This document shows positions 1 to 12,171 of a DNA stretch of 64,000 nt, in pieces. Position numbers and translations under genes: made by a program. Below the pieces are notes generated by a model, which saw nothing but the letters and a program-made list of their open reading frames with translations, did no database searches and was not told where the DNA came from. Positions within the stretch are counted from its first letter, which is position 1. Each line of letters opens with the position of its first letter. The stretch comes from Sycobia sp. Sy_11. Its lineage: Eukaryota > Arthropoda > Insecta > Hymenoptera > Epichrysomallidae. Where the stretch lies: NCBI GenBank assembly GCA_018907035.1, contig JACCIC010000291.1, forward strand, positions 423,575 to 487,574. The letters run 5' to 3'.

Positions 1-392
1 AATATTAAAATAGTTATTTTATAGTATCGTCTCTAATTTACGTATTATTTTCATGCGTTATTTAATAAGTTTCATATATTTTTAAACCTATATTGAATCG
101 AGGACTGAATTGAGCCTAACCCTACTAATGAAATAAATATTTCGAAATTCTTAAACCGACATAAAATATAACAATGAAAATTGTGTGAAAATGAAATAAA
201 GTGGTCGATCATTTGTATTAATATTTGTCTATTGATCTTATTATTCATATGTTATACTGATGATAATATATATGGAGGAGAAAAAAATATTCAAAGAGGA
301 TATACACAATGTCCCATTGTAATTAATACAATAACATATTTAGGGAACTATGAGGAGTCACACACTAACACACACACACACGCGCGCGCGCG

Positions 393-451
<59 letters not shown>

Positions 452-756
452 TCAATGTTCATACTGATTCACAAAAAGAACTTTTCCCTAAAGTTTTCTC
501 ACGTCGAACTTTTTCTTGCGGTGCTCCTTGCGACTTGACCTTGAGCAAATCGGAGAGAAAAAAAGGCACCGCGTACACATATAGTAATTCCCGAAACTAG
601 ACCCGTGCAATCAGTATATATAATGCCCTTACAATAAAATCCGTGAACAGTTTCTCGTTCCTTATATAGTAACCAATTTGTTTCGTAAAAGAGAAAAAAG
701 TGTCGATCACAATTTTTCAATTTGTTTACAAGGAAGTTTAGAAGGAAGTTCTTAAT
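1..756. other. Intergenic AT-rich DNA
   Basis: No gene recognised. The only structure is a compound (AC)n(CG)n(TA)n microsatellite at about 361-447; short open frames over it are repeat artefacts. Confidence 0.7.
361..447. repeat. Compound microsatellite (AC)n(CG)n(TA)n
   Basis: Alternating purine-pyrimidine throughout, so prone to Z-DNA (CG part) and cruciforms (TA part). Confidence 0.9.
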
Positions 757-812
757 AGAATTAATAAATAGTTTTATCGGTCTTACAGATTTTAAACCAT
801 AATATATTAAAC

Positions 813-876
<64 letters not shown>

Positions 877-1162
877 GAGTTTAGTTCCTGAGGATGAAGC
901 GTAGCGGTTGGGAACGTCGGAGGCAAAAGGAGAAATTAAATTTAAGATGGTGGGGACAGTCAGCTAGTCCTTCACTAACACAAAACATAGTTTATTATTT
1001 TTATTATTTTTAATTTGTAAATTTATTTTTAGTAATACATTTTATTTCACATTCTACGGGAGTGATAATAAACAAGTTTAATATATTATAGTATGTAAAC
1101 TGTAAGGCCGATAAAAATATGTATTAATTTAATTCAAAACAGTCGACGTAAGTACAATTTTT
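757..1162 (+). repeat. Repeat family copy 1 (inverted ends, tail CAGTCGAC)
   Basis: The left end has TTAATAAATAG...TCGGTCTTACAG (761-788) and the right end the inverse CTGTAAGGCCGATAAAAA (1100-1117), followed by the asymmetric tail CAGTCGAC...AAGTACAATT (1140-1159). The same ends and tail occur at 32653-33152 and 38940-39180. Inside is a (TTA)n tract of about 19 units and a segment GGGGACAGTCAGCTAGTCC related to the inner part of the other copies. No coding capacity is visible. The family is unclassified. Confidence 0.6.
819..876. repeat. (TTA)n microsatellite
   Basis: About 19 trinucleotide units inside repeat family copy 1. Confidence 0.95.
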
Positions 1163-1380
1163 AAATTTAACTTCTTAATAGATATTATCCTTATATGAAA
1201 AACAAAAAAAAAATTACCATGAATCGCACGTACTTCTCTGACCTCCGCCCTCGTAGCCTCCTGATATAATACATTATACGCGCAATTAGGCAGAGGCTCA
1301 TGAATTACATGACTTACATATACATATAGTATAACGAGACCTCTATTAATAATCTGTATCTATAATAACCATGGTAGCAT

Positions 1381-1408
1381 TTCTCTCTCTTTCTCTCTCT
1401 CTCTCTGC

Positions 1409-1439
<31 letters not shown>

Positions 1440-1450
1440 CACATATATAT
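1381..1450. repeat. Compound (CT)n(GT)n(GC)n(AT)n microsatellite
   Basis: Four dinucleotide motifs follow one another without unique sequence between. Confidence 0.9.
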
Positions 1451-1521
1451 AATTCAAATCTCTCTCTGAAAGCGCGATCCACCGAAACGCGTCTTTGATG
1501 CGGTCTGCCCGAAATATCGTG

Positions 1522-1524
<3 letters not shown>

Positions 1525-1577
<53 letters not shown>
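1525..1577. repeat. (TA)n microsatellite
   Basis: About 26 uninterrupted units. Confidence 0.95.
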
Positions 1578-1581
<4 letters not shown>

Positions 1582-2484
1582 TTATATGTTAGAAATTGCA
1601 AAAGGGAGGTACACAGGAAGGCACTGACATCGATCCCTGCCGGAGGCTCTTATTGCTCTGTCGTAGCAGAGGGAGTCTCGATTTCCAATGCAATTTCTTG
1701 TATAGTATATATATACAATTTACGTCGGAAGACTTATAGGATGGATTCGGTGATTAGAGCTGAGGATTGTTAAGATCCGGTGTCTCTCCCAGATTTCCAT
1801 CGAGGATCGAATCTTAATGCAAGCCCACGTTGGGTTCATAGTTACAATACAGAGGCGATACAGTAAACGGCTTCTGGTGGAATTCTCAACATCGAAGCAC
1901 AGACTCCGTGTAGCGAATTCTCTCTAGCCAATCACCCGACAGTATCTAAAATTTTTGAACGCATTTAAATAGCTCAATTTATAGAACTTCGAAGAAGGAT
2001 TTTACGTATTATCGTGTCTTACCAGAAAAGAAATTGTTATTGTCGAAAGGTTTTGAAAAATTCACGGGAAACAAAACTTCAGACTAACAGAGAAATGAAA
2101 TCACACGAGAAGAAAATAAGATTATCTATTGACAAATCAGAGCTGACATTAATATTCTGTGAAATCTTCAATCGGACGATTCTCTCCTTAAATTGTCCGT
2201 TTATAATAGGGAGAATTTTTTTACCAAAAGAGATGAAAATCTAGAAATACTTAACTCGATAAAATGGCGAATTGTTACAGCATTAGAGAGAGCGAGTGTA
2301 ATGCCAAACCCATTGTGGTACATAGCGATCTGGGATTTACGATCGATGTACACGGTCGCCCATCATTTGAAAATATCTCTCGCACCGCGCTTCTTTTATA
2401 CACGGAGTAAAAGAACTCTAAGAATTTCGGTCGAACCCGAAATATATATATATATATATAACCCCCCGCGAATTATCCGCATAC

Positions 2485-3045
2485 TTTCATCGCGAGCTCT
2501 TATACGGATAAAACACGCCCCGGCAATTTCGCCCCGAAAATGCCGTCGCAGCCTCGGCGGCGGATTTTTCCCCTTTACACCTTGACGCTCGGCCCAACTT
2601 TAATTGCTTTAGTTCGGCCGGGAAATTGGAACGCCGGCCGCTCCCCCGCCCCCGGGGGGCCGGCCCGCGCCTAGGGGGTCGCGCGCGAGAATTTATACCG
2701 CAGCCTCGGCGAATTCTGGGCCGGGGCGCGCGTCGAGCGAGGCCGAAAAAATGAAAGAGCCGAGATAACAAGGAAATTATGCCCTCAATCCCCCCCCCCG
2801 CCCCAGAAATATCCCACCCTCAGTTATATATATGTATAGATTATATATCAATTTATCGGCTCGGGCGTCCAAGAGGACGTATATAATAGAATTTATGCCC
2901 GCCGCAGCGTAGAAGTCGTGTATAATTGATTCTCGGGAGTTATAATATGCAAGTGCCAATTCGTATTTGGGAAGAAGGGGCAGGAGGGGGGGAGGAAGAT
3001 GGTAGGTACGAGAGGGAAATGAAAGTTTATCCGCGGCGGATATTA
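2485..3045. promoter_or_regulatory. GC/CpG-rich island
   Basis: An abrupt change from AT-rich DNA to about 60% GC with many CpG, including CCGGCCGCTCCCCCGCC and GGCCGGCCCGCGCC and a C8 run near 2790. Frames are open on both strands only because stops are rare in GC-rich DNA; nothing resembles a known protein. A promoter or enhancer is possible. Confidence 0.3.
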
Positions 3046-3085
3046 AATTATATCGTGTGAACTATTCTCGCGAAAAACATTCGAC

Positions 3086-3088
<3 letters not shown>

Positions 3089-3139
<51 letters not shown>

Positions 3140-3191
3140 CGACGGACGATGCTTGGCATCGGAAATACGATTATGAAGTTTCCCCAGGTCC

Positions 3192-3241
<50 letters not shown>
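3089..3241. repeat. Two (TA)n tracts 56 bp apart
   Basis: (TA)24 at 3089-3136 and (TA)24 at 3193-3241 flank a short mixed segment. In single strands the two tracts could pair with each other. Confidence 0.95.
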
Positions 3242-3243
<2 letters not shown>

Positions 3244-4699
3244 TCGATCCACGAACTTTTAATTAATCCAAAATTCTATTTTCACTTTAAAGTTCGTTAA
3301 TTCTGTCGGAAAATTTTTTTAACCAATTTTCTCCTATTAACAATTTTCGAGCATATGTGAAAATTACGAAATTGCCAGCATAAATAAAATAGATTTAAAC
3401 GTCTGCTTCTGACGGGCGTATTATTAGATCGAGTACATTTGTTAAAAATGAACGTTGTAGAGGGATACGCTCATCCCGCGGATGTGGATAAGTGATCAGT
3501 CTGTCGAATTAAAAAAGCGTATACTTAAAAATGAATCTAAATTAACGGGAATGTCCTCGGTCGAATTTAAAAACCGATCGCTCATAAATTAAGCGAAAAA
3601 TAATTGCTAGACTCAATTTGTCGAGGATGAATTTCCAGTTTTAACGGGCAGAATTGGATAACATTACAGTTAGTTCGTTAAACGTATATTTTCGAGCGAA
3701 AATTCAGCGGTATAATCAACGAAAGTACAATTTCGTTTTGTATTCTATCAAAATATACTTAGTTAATGACTTTTACACTATAGATTATAGAATCGTCGGT
3801 AAATATATGCATTTATAACGCAGCCTTAGCTGGGAAGGAAGCATTGAATTTATAATGCCAATTTTGGTGCGCTGCAGCTGAATAGCGATGCGCATAAATA
3901 TGCACGCCGTCGATTTCGTGGCACTAGTTAATGTTAATGTCGCATACGAGATCGTACTTATGCAGACCAAGTAGACATTCGAATGTGCGAAAAAATATAT
4001 AAGAGCGGCAATTGGTTTAATCCGCAACTGTGTCCGATGTAATTTATACGTTTCGCCGGGTGCGAAATTTCGGCGCTCGACACCTTGTTCGAAGCCTTCG
4101 TTAAGATTATTCGCGTATGAATTTAAATGAATTATTCAAGAACATAATTGGTTCGATGTAATCTCCATAAGACGGGCTGAGATTCGTGCTATCGCTGTGG
4201 AGAAGCGTGAAATTATCTCTTCGAAATTGATTTTTCGAATCGAAAACGATATGTATAATTTTTAACGTCTTTTGTTCAAAATATTTTCTAAAAATCTTAA
4301 ATATTATTTAAGGCTTAAAAAATAAGTGCTGTGAAAAATTTTACAAATGCTTAATTTATAACCGCACTGTTTAACAAAAACTACTTGGTCAACTATATGA
4401 GGACTCTTCAAAAATAATAAATAATAAAATAATACATAAAATAAAAGGAGAGCAACATTTCCAGCGTAATATTTAAAATATAAATTTTGGCAATTATCTT
4501 TCTTTTTTTTAATGACAAGATCGTATAATCGTTCTCGTGTTTTATTAATAATATTATAAATAAAAATTGCTTATTTTTTTATTAACTTTTCATTTATTCC
4601 TAGACATTACCTAGCTTTTCCTTCTCCCGCTTTCCACCGATAGACTCCAAAGGATTTTCAGTTCTAACATTGTGATCAGAGGGATGGACGCGTTTAAGA
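3242..4699. other. Intergenic DNA, non-repetitive
   Basis: Balanced, complex sequence without microsatellites between 3245 and about 4380 and with no long frame. The texture resembles conserved non-coding DNA, but this cannot be tested from one sequence. Confidence 0.5.
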
Positions 4700-5470
4700 T
4701 TTGCGTTCAATAACTGGCTTTACAACATATACGCAAGCGGATCGAGAAAAAGCATCGTCTTTTTTTTTCTTTTTATTTATTCTGTGCATACGTCAGCTGA
4801 TTTCCGACTTAAAACAAGACAGCGTTTATTTCGGGGGAAGCGCCAGTATATCGTCGGACGAGAGGTTGGGGACGAGAAAACGCACAGCACGAGGAAAAGG
4901 AATATCAGAAATTACGCGCGGGAAGACAAATAACACGAAAGACGAAGCGTAGGTAAAAAAAGAGACGCGCGCGCCAGAAGCGAATAAAAATGAAATTGAG
5001 TATCCGAATAAGGGAGCAACTCCGACTACCCGTACCCGAAATGGCGCATTGACTTTTGTTCCTCGTGCACGTTATGTAACTGAGAAATTTCTGTCTTTCG
5101 CCCCCCCCCCACCCTCCGCCGCTTTTCTCTCTTTTACTTCCGAGCCTCTGCTGACAAGGCACGCCGTACGTGTGCATACGTATATACGCTCTTTTGATCT
5201 GCATTCCCTTTTGCGAATTGCATTCGTATACGGAAAGCCGCTCCGCGTTTATGAGCGTCAGCTCCGAAGGGGTTATAGGGTTATATACATCGGCGGGGTC
5301 TTATTGGAATTTGTTGCTCGATGCGCGCAGCTTTGTCCGCGCAACGACGAAAAAGAAAGAAAAAAAAAAATGAAAAGGGATCGTAGCCAGGGACTATCCG
5401 ATGCGCCTGGGCTCGCCGAAAGAGTTCCAGAGATAATTCAGTTTAGCGCGAAGAGGCATTTTTTTCTCGC
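4700..5470. promoter_or_regulatory. GC-rich island
   Basis: Moderately GC-rich DNA with CGCGCGCGCC-type CpG clusters (about 4965-4975), a C10 run at about 5101 and A-runs at the end. Open frames occur on both strands without recognisable domains. Possibly regulatory. Confidence 0.2.
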
Positions 5471-6534
5471 TTGACAAAAGAACTGAAAAAAAAAAAAACA
5501 AACGGCCACGAAGAAGTTGACACCCTCGTTTCTATCGGTGTCGTGTTTAATTCTTCTAGAGTGAAAAAGTAAGTTTTGCGATGTTTCCCAGTCAAGTTTA
5601 ATGCTTCCGGAGCGAAGGAATAAGTTGGCCCGAAAGATAAAGGACGAGAGTTTATCCAAGCAAAAGTAGCATCATTTTTTTCCAAGGGATGTTTTTTTTT
5701 CGTTGAAGTACAGCGTGTGAAGCGATATTGTTGCTTAAAGGTAACTTTTACTAAATGAATCTTCTTAAAGAATGATAAGCGAATCCTATGTTTTTTCAAC
5801 TTCTGAATTCAGATAAACGGTTAATGAAAGAATTATGTAAAAAGAATAATGACGGAGCAAATTAATAAAATAACCTTTAGCAGATAACCAAAAATCCTCT
5901 ATATGTTCCGTTTTTCCATGTTTTCTGCCCAGCATTTTAACAATTTTCTGGATTTAAAAAAAAAAATTAAAAAAAAAAATCGATATTAGCAATTTTGGAG
6001 TATCTGGATTTAAGGTTTATGGATTAATGAAGTTCGTTTTTGTGGGCTTGAGATTTATAAATCTGAACATTTTGGGTTAGTTTTTTACTAGACCAGATAG
6101 TGGATACCGTTGTGATTGGTTTTGTCAACTCCGGATTCGTATGTTTGAAATTTGTATAGGTTTACGATTTATTGGGGATCTATTGCCGGAAGCGTTGACG
6201 GATTGCTTTGAAAAACACCTCACATGCTAGATCGGAATATTCGACGGATATGAACTTAGCATTCCAAAAAGCGTATAGGAGATTTTGAGATATCTTTCCC
6301 TTGTTTCTTTTAGCAAACGCGATGCTTGTTTATGGCTTTGTGGAAAAATCGCGCGAATTACAATAATGGGAATGCACAGAAACAGTGCTAGAGACGAGAA
6401 TAATAAATTAACGTAGCAAGCCCCACTATAAAAAGACCAAAATGTCGATAATACTCTTTAATCAATCACCCGGGAAGTATTGCACGCGGTAATAGTACCT
6501 ATGTGCAAAAAATAAATAAAGTAAAATGAAAAAT
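5471..6534. other. Intergenic DNA
   Basis: A/T-rich with several A- and T-runs (e.g. A12 at about 5487, A9 twice at 5957-5979). Frames near 5440-5800 on the minus strand are Phe/Lys-rich and not convincing. No gene seen. Confidence 0.6.
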
Positions 6535-7035
6535 AAATTACCGGTCCTCGGCGACTTCGTTATGCAGCGCTCCTATTCCCCGGCCCCCTCGGTCCAACCT
6601 CATCCAGCGGTCGCAGTACTTATTTCGCAACGAGTCCGGCGCCCAACGGAGACGCGTCCTTTTAAGCTCCCTAACTCAATAACTCCACAGGGATAATGCA
6701 GTTTGCGCGAGCCGCACCTGGGCCGACCTACAAGAGACGCGCGCGCGTAATATACAGTACTCGCTTTAACTAATACCCCGCCCCTTTGCGCACCGACTGG
6801 GACTATCTGCGTTGTCGCGCGACTTAAATCCCCACCCCTCTATCTCCCGCGACGAGAATGAGAAAAAAGGTGAAATGACGGAAAAGAAGAAGCTGCGCGC
6901 CGACGGGAAGAAGAAAAGGCCGCGTTCAACGTCATGCAGTGGATCTGCATGGAAGAAGGTGGAGAATGGAGACTGAACGCAGGTCCACGTGACGGTATCA
7001 GGCGACGAGCCTTAGAAGGGAAATTAAAATTTTGC
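6535..7035. promoter_or_regulatory. GC/CpG-rich island
   Basis: CpG-rich block with GACGCGCGCGCG near 6735 and purine-rich GAAGAAGAAAAGG stretches, ending sharply before a (TA)n tract at 7049. No coding signal recognised. Confidence 0.2.
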
Positions 7036-7366
7036 ACCGTGTATTAACTATATATATATATATATAGTTTTATTATTTTTACTTAAAAAATCTTTTTATT
7101 CAACTGCAGTATTTTTGCGTAAGCTGATTTACAAAATTAAACTGACAATTTTTTAATTTACTTAACTAACCATTATGAATAGTAATAATAATTTCAAAAT
7201 AAAGTATCCTGATTTTTTGACAATTAAACGAAACGAAGAAAGTCAGAATAATGAATAAAACTTTTTAAGGCAAATGAATTATTTCATTGGGAGAGGGGGG
7301 GGGCTCTTATATTTTGAGACATTTTGAATTTACGATTTCGGTACGTTAAATTTTAAGAGTGTACTT

Positions 7367-7373
<7 letters not shown>

Positions 7374-7427
<54 letters not shown>
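7374..7427. repeat. (TA)n microsatellite
   Basis: About 27 units. Confidence 0.95.
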
Positions 7428-7430
<3 letters not shown>

Positions 7431-8005
7431 CTTGAGAAAACGTCTCTTATTTTAAATATAATCTAACTGGAAGTAATTCAAGTGAAAAGGTTACGATTAT
7501 TGCTGAAAACATTTATAGTCCGAGTCGTAAAACAACAATTTTGTGTTAACAATCCGCTCTCGAAGACATAAAAATTCTATTTTCTGAATCCTTGAGAAAG
7601 GTTGAAGATCAATTTTATGAGCCTCCCTGAAAAAAAGTCTAAATAAATATATACCTTTTTTTCGAAATGTAAAAGTTTAAAGGAACGGAAATTCCACATA
7701 AATTTTATATTCTTTCTCTTTCTTTTTTTTACAAATTTACGACTCACTGTCTAAGAACTATATTCTATTTCCAAGGTGCATTTCGCCGTGAATTATGTTT
7801 ACCGACAAGAAATTGCGAGCTTTTATAAATTTTAATACAGAGAGCGAACGAGAGAGTGAGAGGTACAAAAAGAGACTTCGAGTATAATAAATGGCATTTC
7901 CAACGCGTGCCGCATATACATATTTTTGAAAAAGCTGTCGCCGTCTTAAAAAAAATCAATCATTGTGAAATGCATTTCCAGGAATAATATTACTGTTACA
8001 TTTGC

Positions 8006-8006
<1 letters not shown>

Positions 8007-8059
<53 letters not shown>

Positions 8060-8138
8060 TGAACACGCAAGTTATTCACGTCCAACTGAAAAGTATCAAA
8101 TCTATATACAGTATATCGCGTGCGTTTGAAACTTTTGC

Positions 8139-8190
<52 letters not shown>
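8007..8190. repeat. Two (TA)n tracts 84 bp apart
   Basis: (TA)25 at 8007-8056 and (TA)25 at 8141-8190 bracket a mixed segment, the same layout as at 3089-3241. Confidence 0.95.
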
Positions 8191-8191
<1 letters not shown>

Positions 8192-8564
8192 CAGCATTTA
8201 AGCGGGAGCCTTTAAAAAAAGGTTCGGTAATAAAACTAAGTTTACCTCTGAGTTTTTGCGCACCCACCACCCGTCCTCTTCGAGTCACGAAGAGAGTCAA
8301 AACTCCAATGAAAATTTCAAACGGCGCGGTTATAAACGAGGAAAACTTTCCGGTTCATCGAACCTTATTCTTATCCGCAAAGGCAAAGACGCTCCGCGTT
8401 CCCCGAGCTACATTATATATGCATGCACCGAGGGTTTAAAAATCCCCGGCGTTACACGTTGGGTCTCTTAAATCCGCACACAAAACTCCTCGACGAATGC
8501 GCACGACGATTTTCTTAAACTCTTGCGCTTTTATTGTGAGAATGTCACGAAATAGTGGTGGTAT

Positions 8565-8605
<41 letters not shown>

Positions 8606-8814
8606 AATAGTCTGCATGCATATATAGATATATATACTAATCTATAGTAAGAAAGCACGCTTTTCTTTGTACATGTCAAACAAAATACTGAAATTACTGA
8701 AATTCGAAATATATATTCTATATCATCTTCAAAAGAACATATGCTACATGTTTCTTTCAAATTCAACAAAAAAATTATGGAAAGATAGGAAATTACGTTA
8801 TCAACAATCCTAAA

Positions 8815-8861
<47 letters not shown>

Positions 8862-9301
8862 GATAATAGACGGCTGCTGCGCCTCGTACTACACGCGTGC
8901 AGATAGATAGGTAAAAAAAAGTGCGACAACGGGAAAAAAGGTATAAAGTAAACACGGGCACAGGTGCTACCTGGATAACTTCTATTCAATTATTTCAGTT
9001 AAATAAATATACATTATAAAATTATAAAAAAAATACATTCTATATTTTATTATTGTATATAAGAAGTAAAAAGTCGGAAGATAACAATTCATTCAAAATA
9101 TATAAATATATAGGAAATTGGTAATTGTTTAAGAAATCAGTTAAATTATTATCTCAAGCAAATTGGAGACGGGGGATGCTAGTATATATATATATATATA
9201 TATACATACGCACTTATAGACATCTTGAACATCGGGGCTATCGAAGCGCGCGATTAAAGTTTCGTGATGGAAAGAGGAAACGAGAAGGGCAGAGAGCGAA
9301 A

Positions 9302-9308
<7 letters not shown>

Positions 9309-9349
<41 letters not shown>
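9309..9349. repeat. (GA)n microsatellite
   Basis: About 20 units. The 38-bp (TA)n at 9459-9496 follows. Confidence 0.95.
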
Positions 9350-9351
<2 letters not shown>

Positions 9352-9379
9352 GAAGGCATGAAAGAAGAAAAGAATTTAT

Positions 9380-9454
9380 TATCGGACACACGCGGCGCGA
9401 CGCTCGCTGTGAACTAGATTCCGTACAACTTCAGAGAAGTTTTCTCTCTTTCTT

Positions 9455-9498
<44 letters not shown>

Positions 9499-9673
9499 TT
9501 CGCTCGCGTTCTTCTCCTTTCTTCCTCGAACCCTCACGCACGAGCGGCGCGCGCTTATCTCCTTATTCGATTCTCTTCCTCTCCTATCTCTCGCAAGCTG
9601 CGCTTTTTGCAAGCTCCCGTTATACGTGAATTCGCGCGCGTGCACGCGCAGGTCCAAGATGAAAACGAAACCG
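9380..9673 (+). promoter_or_regulatory. GC-rich island with ATG and splice donor: candidate 5' exon
   Basis: After a (TA)n tract (9459-9496) the DNA becomes CpG-rich with C/T-rich stretches. At 9659 an ATG in good context (CCAAG before it) reads MKTKP and is followed at once by a strong donor CCG|GTGAGT (9673/9674). The join would be phase 0, which matches the phase-0 start of FSTL5-like exon A at 19013. Five residues are not a signal peptide, so another exon would have to lie between. Could equally be the 5' end of an unrelated transcript. Confidence 0.3.
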
Positions 9674-10137
9674 GTGAGTTTTTTTGTTTCTTTTTTTTTT
9701 ACGACTCGATCTGCTGCACTCGAAGTTTCAAGATAATACGGTAAGCGATTGGGGAACGATAATTCTTTGAAGATGAGAAGGATTTGAAAAATTGATGATA
9801 CGGTCGATTGTTCGGTTCCCGTAATTTTCCTCTTTATAAATAATATAAGTTTTTTACTATAAGAATTTTATTGCAATATTAAAATAATAAATAATATATA
9901 AATATTAAACATTATTTTAACAAATATTCAAAAACATATAGTAAATAAATTTATTATTATTATTAAAAACTTACAGTTTTTTTTTAAAGAATACATCAAC
10001 AATATGCCTTGGAATTCTTAAGGAGCTACTTGAACATTTGATATTTTTTGACTTTAAAGATTCTTATATATTACGCATGAAACTCTTGGCTTTCATATAG
10101 AACTACCACGAAAACCAAATCTACTAATATGCACATT

Positions 10138-10190
<53 letters not shown>

Positions 10191-11154
10191 TATATACATA
10201 TATATAGAAAGCCTCAAAGTTTTCTTTCTTCAACTGTAGATTTGGTTTTCGTAGCAGTTCTATATGAAATTAGCAATAAGAAAGTAATGAACCCCGTCAA
10301 TCTTCGTAAGTGAGATTTTAATTATAATTTAGCAATGAATGGAACATCTAACATACGGTGTCCTAGTAAATAATATACTCAAAAGGTAATCAATAATAAA
10401 AACTATATAACTTTTATAAACTAAATTAAATTCTTATTCCGTTATAAATTCCATAAAAAATAATTAAATGACTTTTTTATAATTATAATTACTGTATTAC
10501 ATGTTTTTATAATACTGATTCATATATTTAATTCATTTTCGATTTCATGGAGTCGATACATAGTTTTAAAAATTATCAGCACTATCAATATCGAACCGTT
10601 TCGGTGTTTTCTTCGCCTGTACTTTTATCTTTTCTGATGAAGAGTTTTTCATTGTTTCTTTTTGCCACAGTAAATGCTAATGCATTATTTTGCCTCATCC
10701 AAGTTAAAGAACATTTCCAGCATGATTTTCGTGAAATAGTTGTTTTTTTAAAAACGTGTAATACAATAACAACTTTGCTTAACTCGTGAGTATTTGTATA
10801 CTTCTAATTTAGAAATACTTATAGACGGTCCTGGAAAAATCTATAAATATACGACTAACGAATCCAATGTCAGCTCTAAACTCACTATAGTATTCCATAT
10901 TTTAGCATATAATCAGTAATAACAATATAAAACTCAATTGTAAAGAATGAAAAATTCACCACCAAAATCTCCTCTAAATCTTCTTACGTAAAAAATGGTA
11001 CTATCCCGTAACACAGTCCCTATGGTGTCTGTTGTGCATTACGTATGAAGCAAGTACGGGAAATTGGCATCGATCACTACAATGCAATTGAAATGATTGT
11101 CAGGGCTTTCTTCACACCTGCGATTTGATGTAATTAAACGCCAATATCAAATAC
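9674..11154. other. AT-rich DNA
   Basis: Apart from the inverted repeat at 10091-10269, nothing is recognised. A frame at 10547-10789 contains MKSFSLFLFATVNANA, which looks like a signal peptide and is followed by GTGAGT, but the join is phase 2 and does not fit FSTL5-like exon A. Confidence 0.5.
10091..10269. repeat. 34-bp inverted repeat around a (TA)n tract
   Basis: TTTCATATAGAACTACCACG... at 10091-10124 is the reverse complement of 10236-10269 with two mismatches in 34. The 111 bp between consists mainly of an imperfect (TA)n tract (10139-10206). This could be a small MITE whose interior was invaded by a microsatellite, or a simple hairpin. No clear target-site duplication is visible next to the arms. 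Confidence 0.75.
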
Positions 11155-11720
11155 AGTGAATCGAACGCAATTCAGAACCTACTCGATTCGACCCCCACTC
11201 CTCCCCGTGCCGCTCCTCGAATGACAAATAAGTCCTTACCTACCCAACCCCCCCCCCACCGCTTCACCGCGCCCTGAATTCAATTTCTTCGCTCTTATTC
11301 TCGAGCACTTTTCTAAAGAGCGCGCGCGTGCGTGCACTTCGCGCTTGAAGTATTCATATTTTTCGTTCCTGCGCCGAGCACTTTTCCGGGGAGTCTTTTC
11401 CACTTGTTCCCTCAGCCCTCGAGCCCGCCCCTGGCTCGCCCCGCCCGGCTTCTTAAATTCACCGGAGCCCCGTGTGTGGGCATTATTTACGAATAGCGCG
11501 CGTATATATAATAATAGTAGATGGGTTATGAGAAAAACGACCCACGGAGCCCATCACCCCTCCCCATTCCCGCCCAGGAGCAGGAGCGCGCGTTTTACAA
11601 AATACTCTCGAACTCCGCGTTGTACTAAACGTGTGCAAGCGCGCGCACGCTTGGGAAATGCAGCTTTTTTCCGCCCGATGGGTTTCTTGTATATAAGACG
11701 AACCCGAATAAACCGTAGTT
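11155..11720. promoter_or_regulatory. GC/CpG-rich island
   Basis: C-rich on the + strand (CCCCCCCCC at about 11250, GCCCCGCCCGGC at about 11438) and CpG-rich, with GAGCGCGCGCG and CAAGCGCGCGCACGC. An open + strand frame at 11345-11722 has a skewed Arg/Ser/Pro composition and resembles no protein family. Possibly a promoter or enhancer. Confidence 0.25.
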
Positions 11721-11938
11721 GAAAGTACTGTTCGTTAATACTATTATATAAGAGCCAGAATGAGAGAAAGGAATTGTGGATCACCGCTTGGTCAAGCGAT
11801 TGGTAATAAAAAATAAGGGAGGAGGAGAAAAAGGCGATGGTTATGCACGGAAGGGAAGTACCTCCTACATTGGTCAACCCGACGGTTAGCCGAAGAAGCG
11901 AAGAGTGGACTGACCTCCCTATTTCATTTTCTTCCATG

Positions 11939-11945
<7 letters not shown>

Positions 11946-11998
<53 letters not shown>
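11946..11998. repeat. (TA)n microsatellite
   Basis: About 26 units. Confidence 0.95.
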
Positions 11999-12001
<3 letters not shown>

Positions 12002-12123
12002 TGGAGAACGCAGTGGTCATTTCATGGATTATCGAGGCGCCCGAGCGTGGGAATACCTTCGTTCCATCACGCTGCCGGGAAATGGATTCTCGTTCCCTCG
12101 ATGTTACACATCCACCTCTTTCT

Positions 12124-12126
<3 letters not shown>

Positions 12127-12168
<42 letters not shown>
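12127..12168. repeat. (CT)n microsatellite
   Basis: About 21 units. Confidence 0.95.

Positions 12169-12171
<3 letters not shown>

Larger units (their letters stand above)
1163..2484. other. Intergenic DNA with microsatellites
   Basis: Contains (CT)n(GT)n(GC)n at 1381-1440 and (TA)n at 1525-1577, otherwise mixed sequence with no convincing coding frame or repeat. Confidence 0.6.
7036..9379. other. Microsatellite-rich intergenic DNA
   Basis: Holds six (TA)n tracts (7049-7066, 7374-7427, 8007-8056, 8141-8190, 8572-8602, 8819-8855), a short one at 9183-9204 and (GA)n at 9309-9349. A moderately GC-rich stretch at 8240-8530 has no recognisable coding content. Confidence 0.7.

Noticed and set aside
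10547..10789. Frame with MKSFSLFLFATVNANA followed by GTGAGT, as a possible FSTL5 signal-peptide exon
   Set aside because: The donor leaves phase 2 while exon A needs phase 0, and codon use is as AT-rich as the surrounding non-coding DNA.
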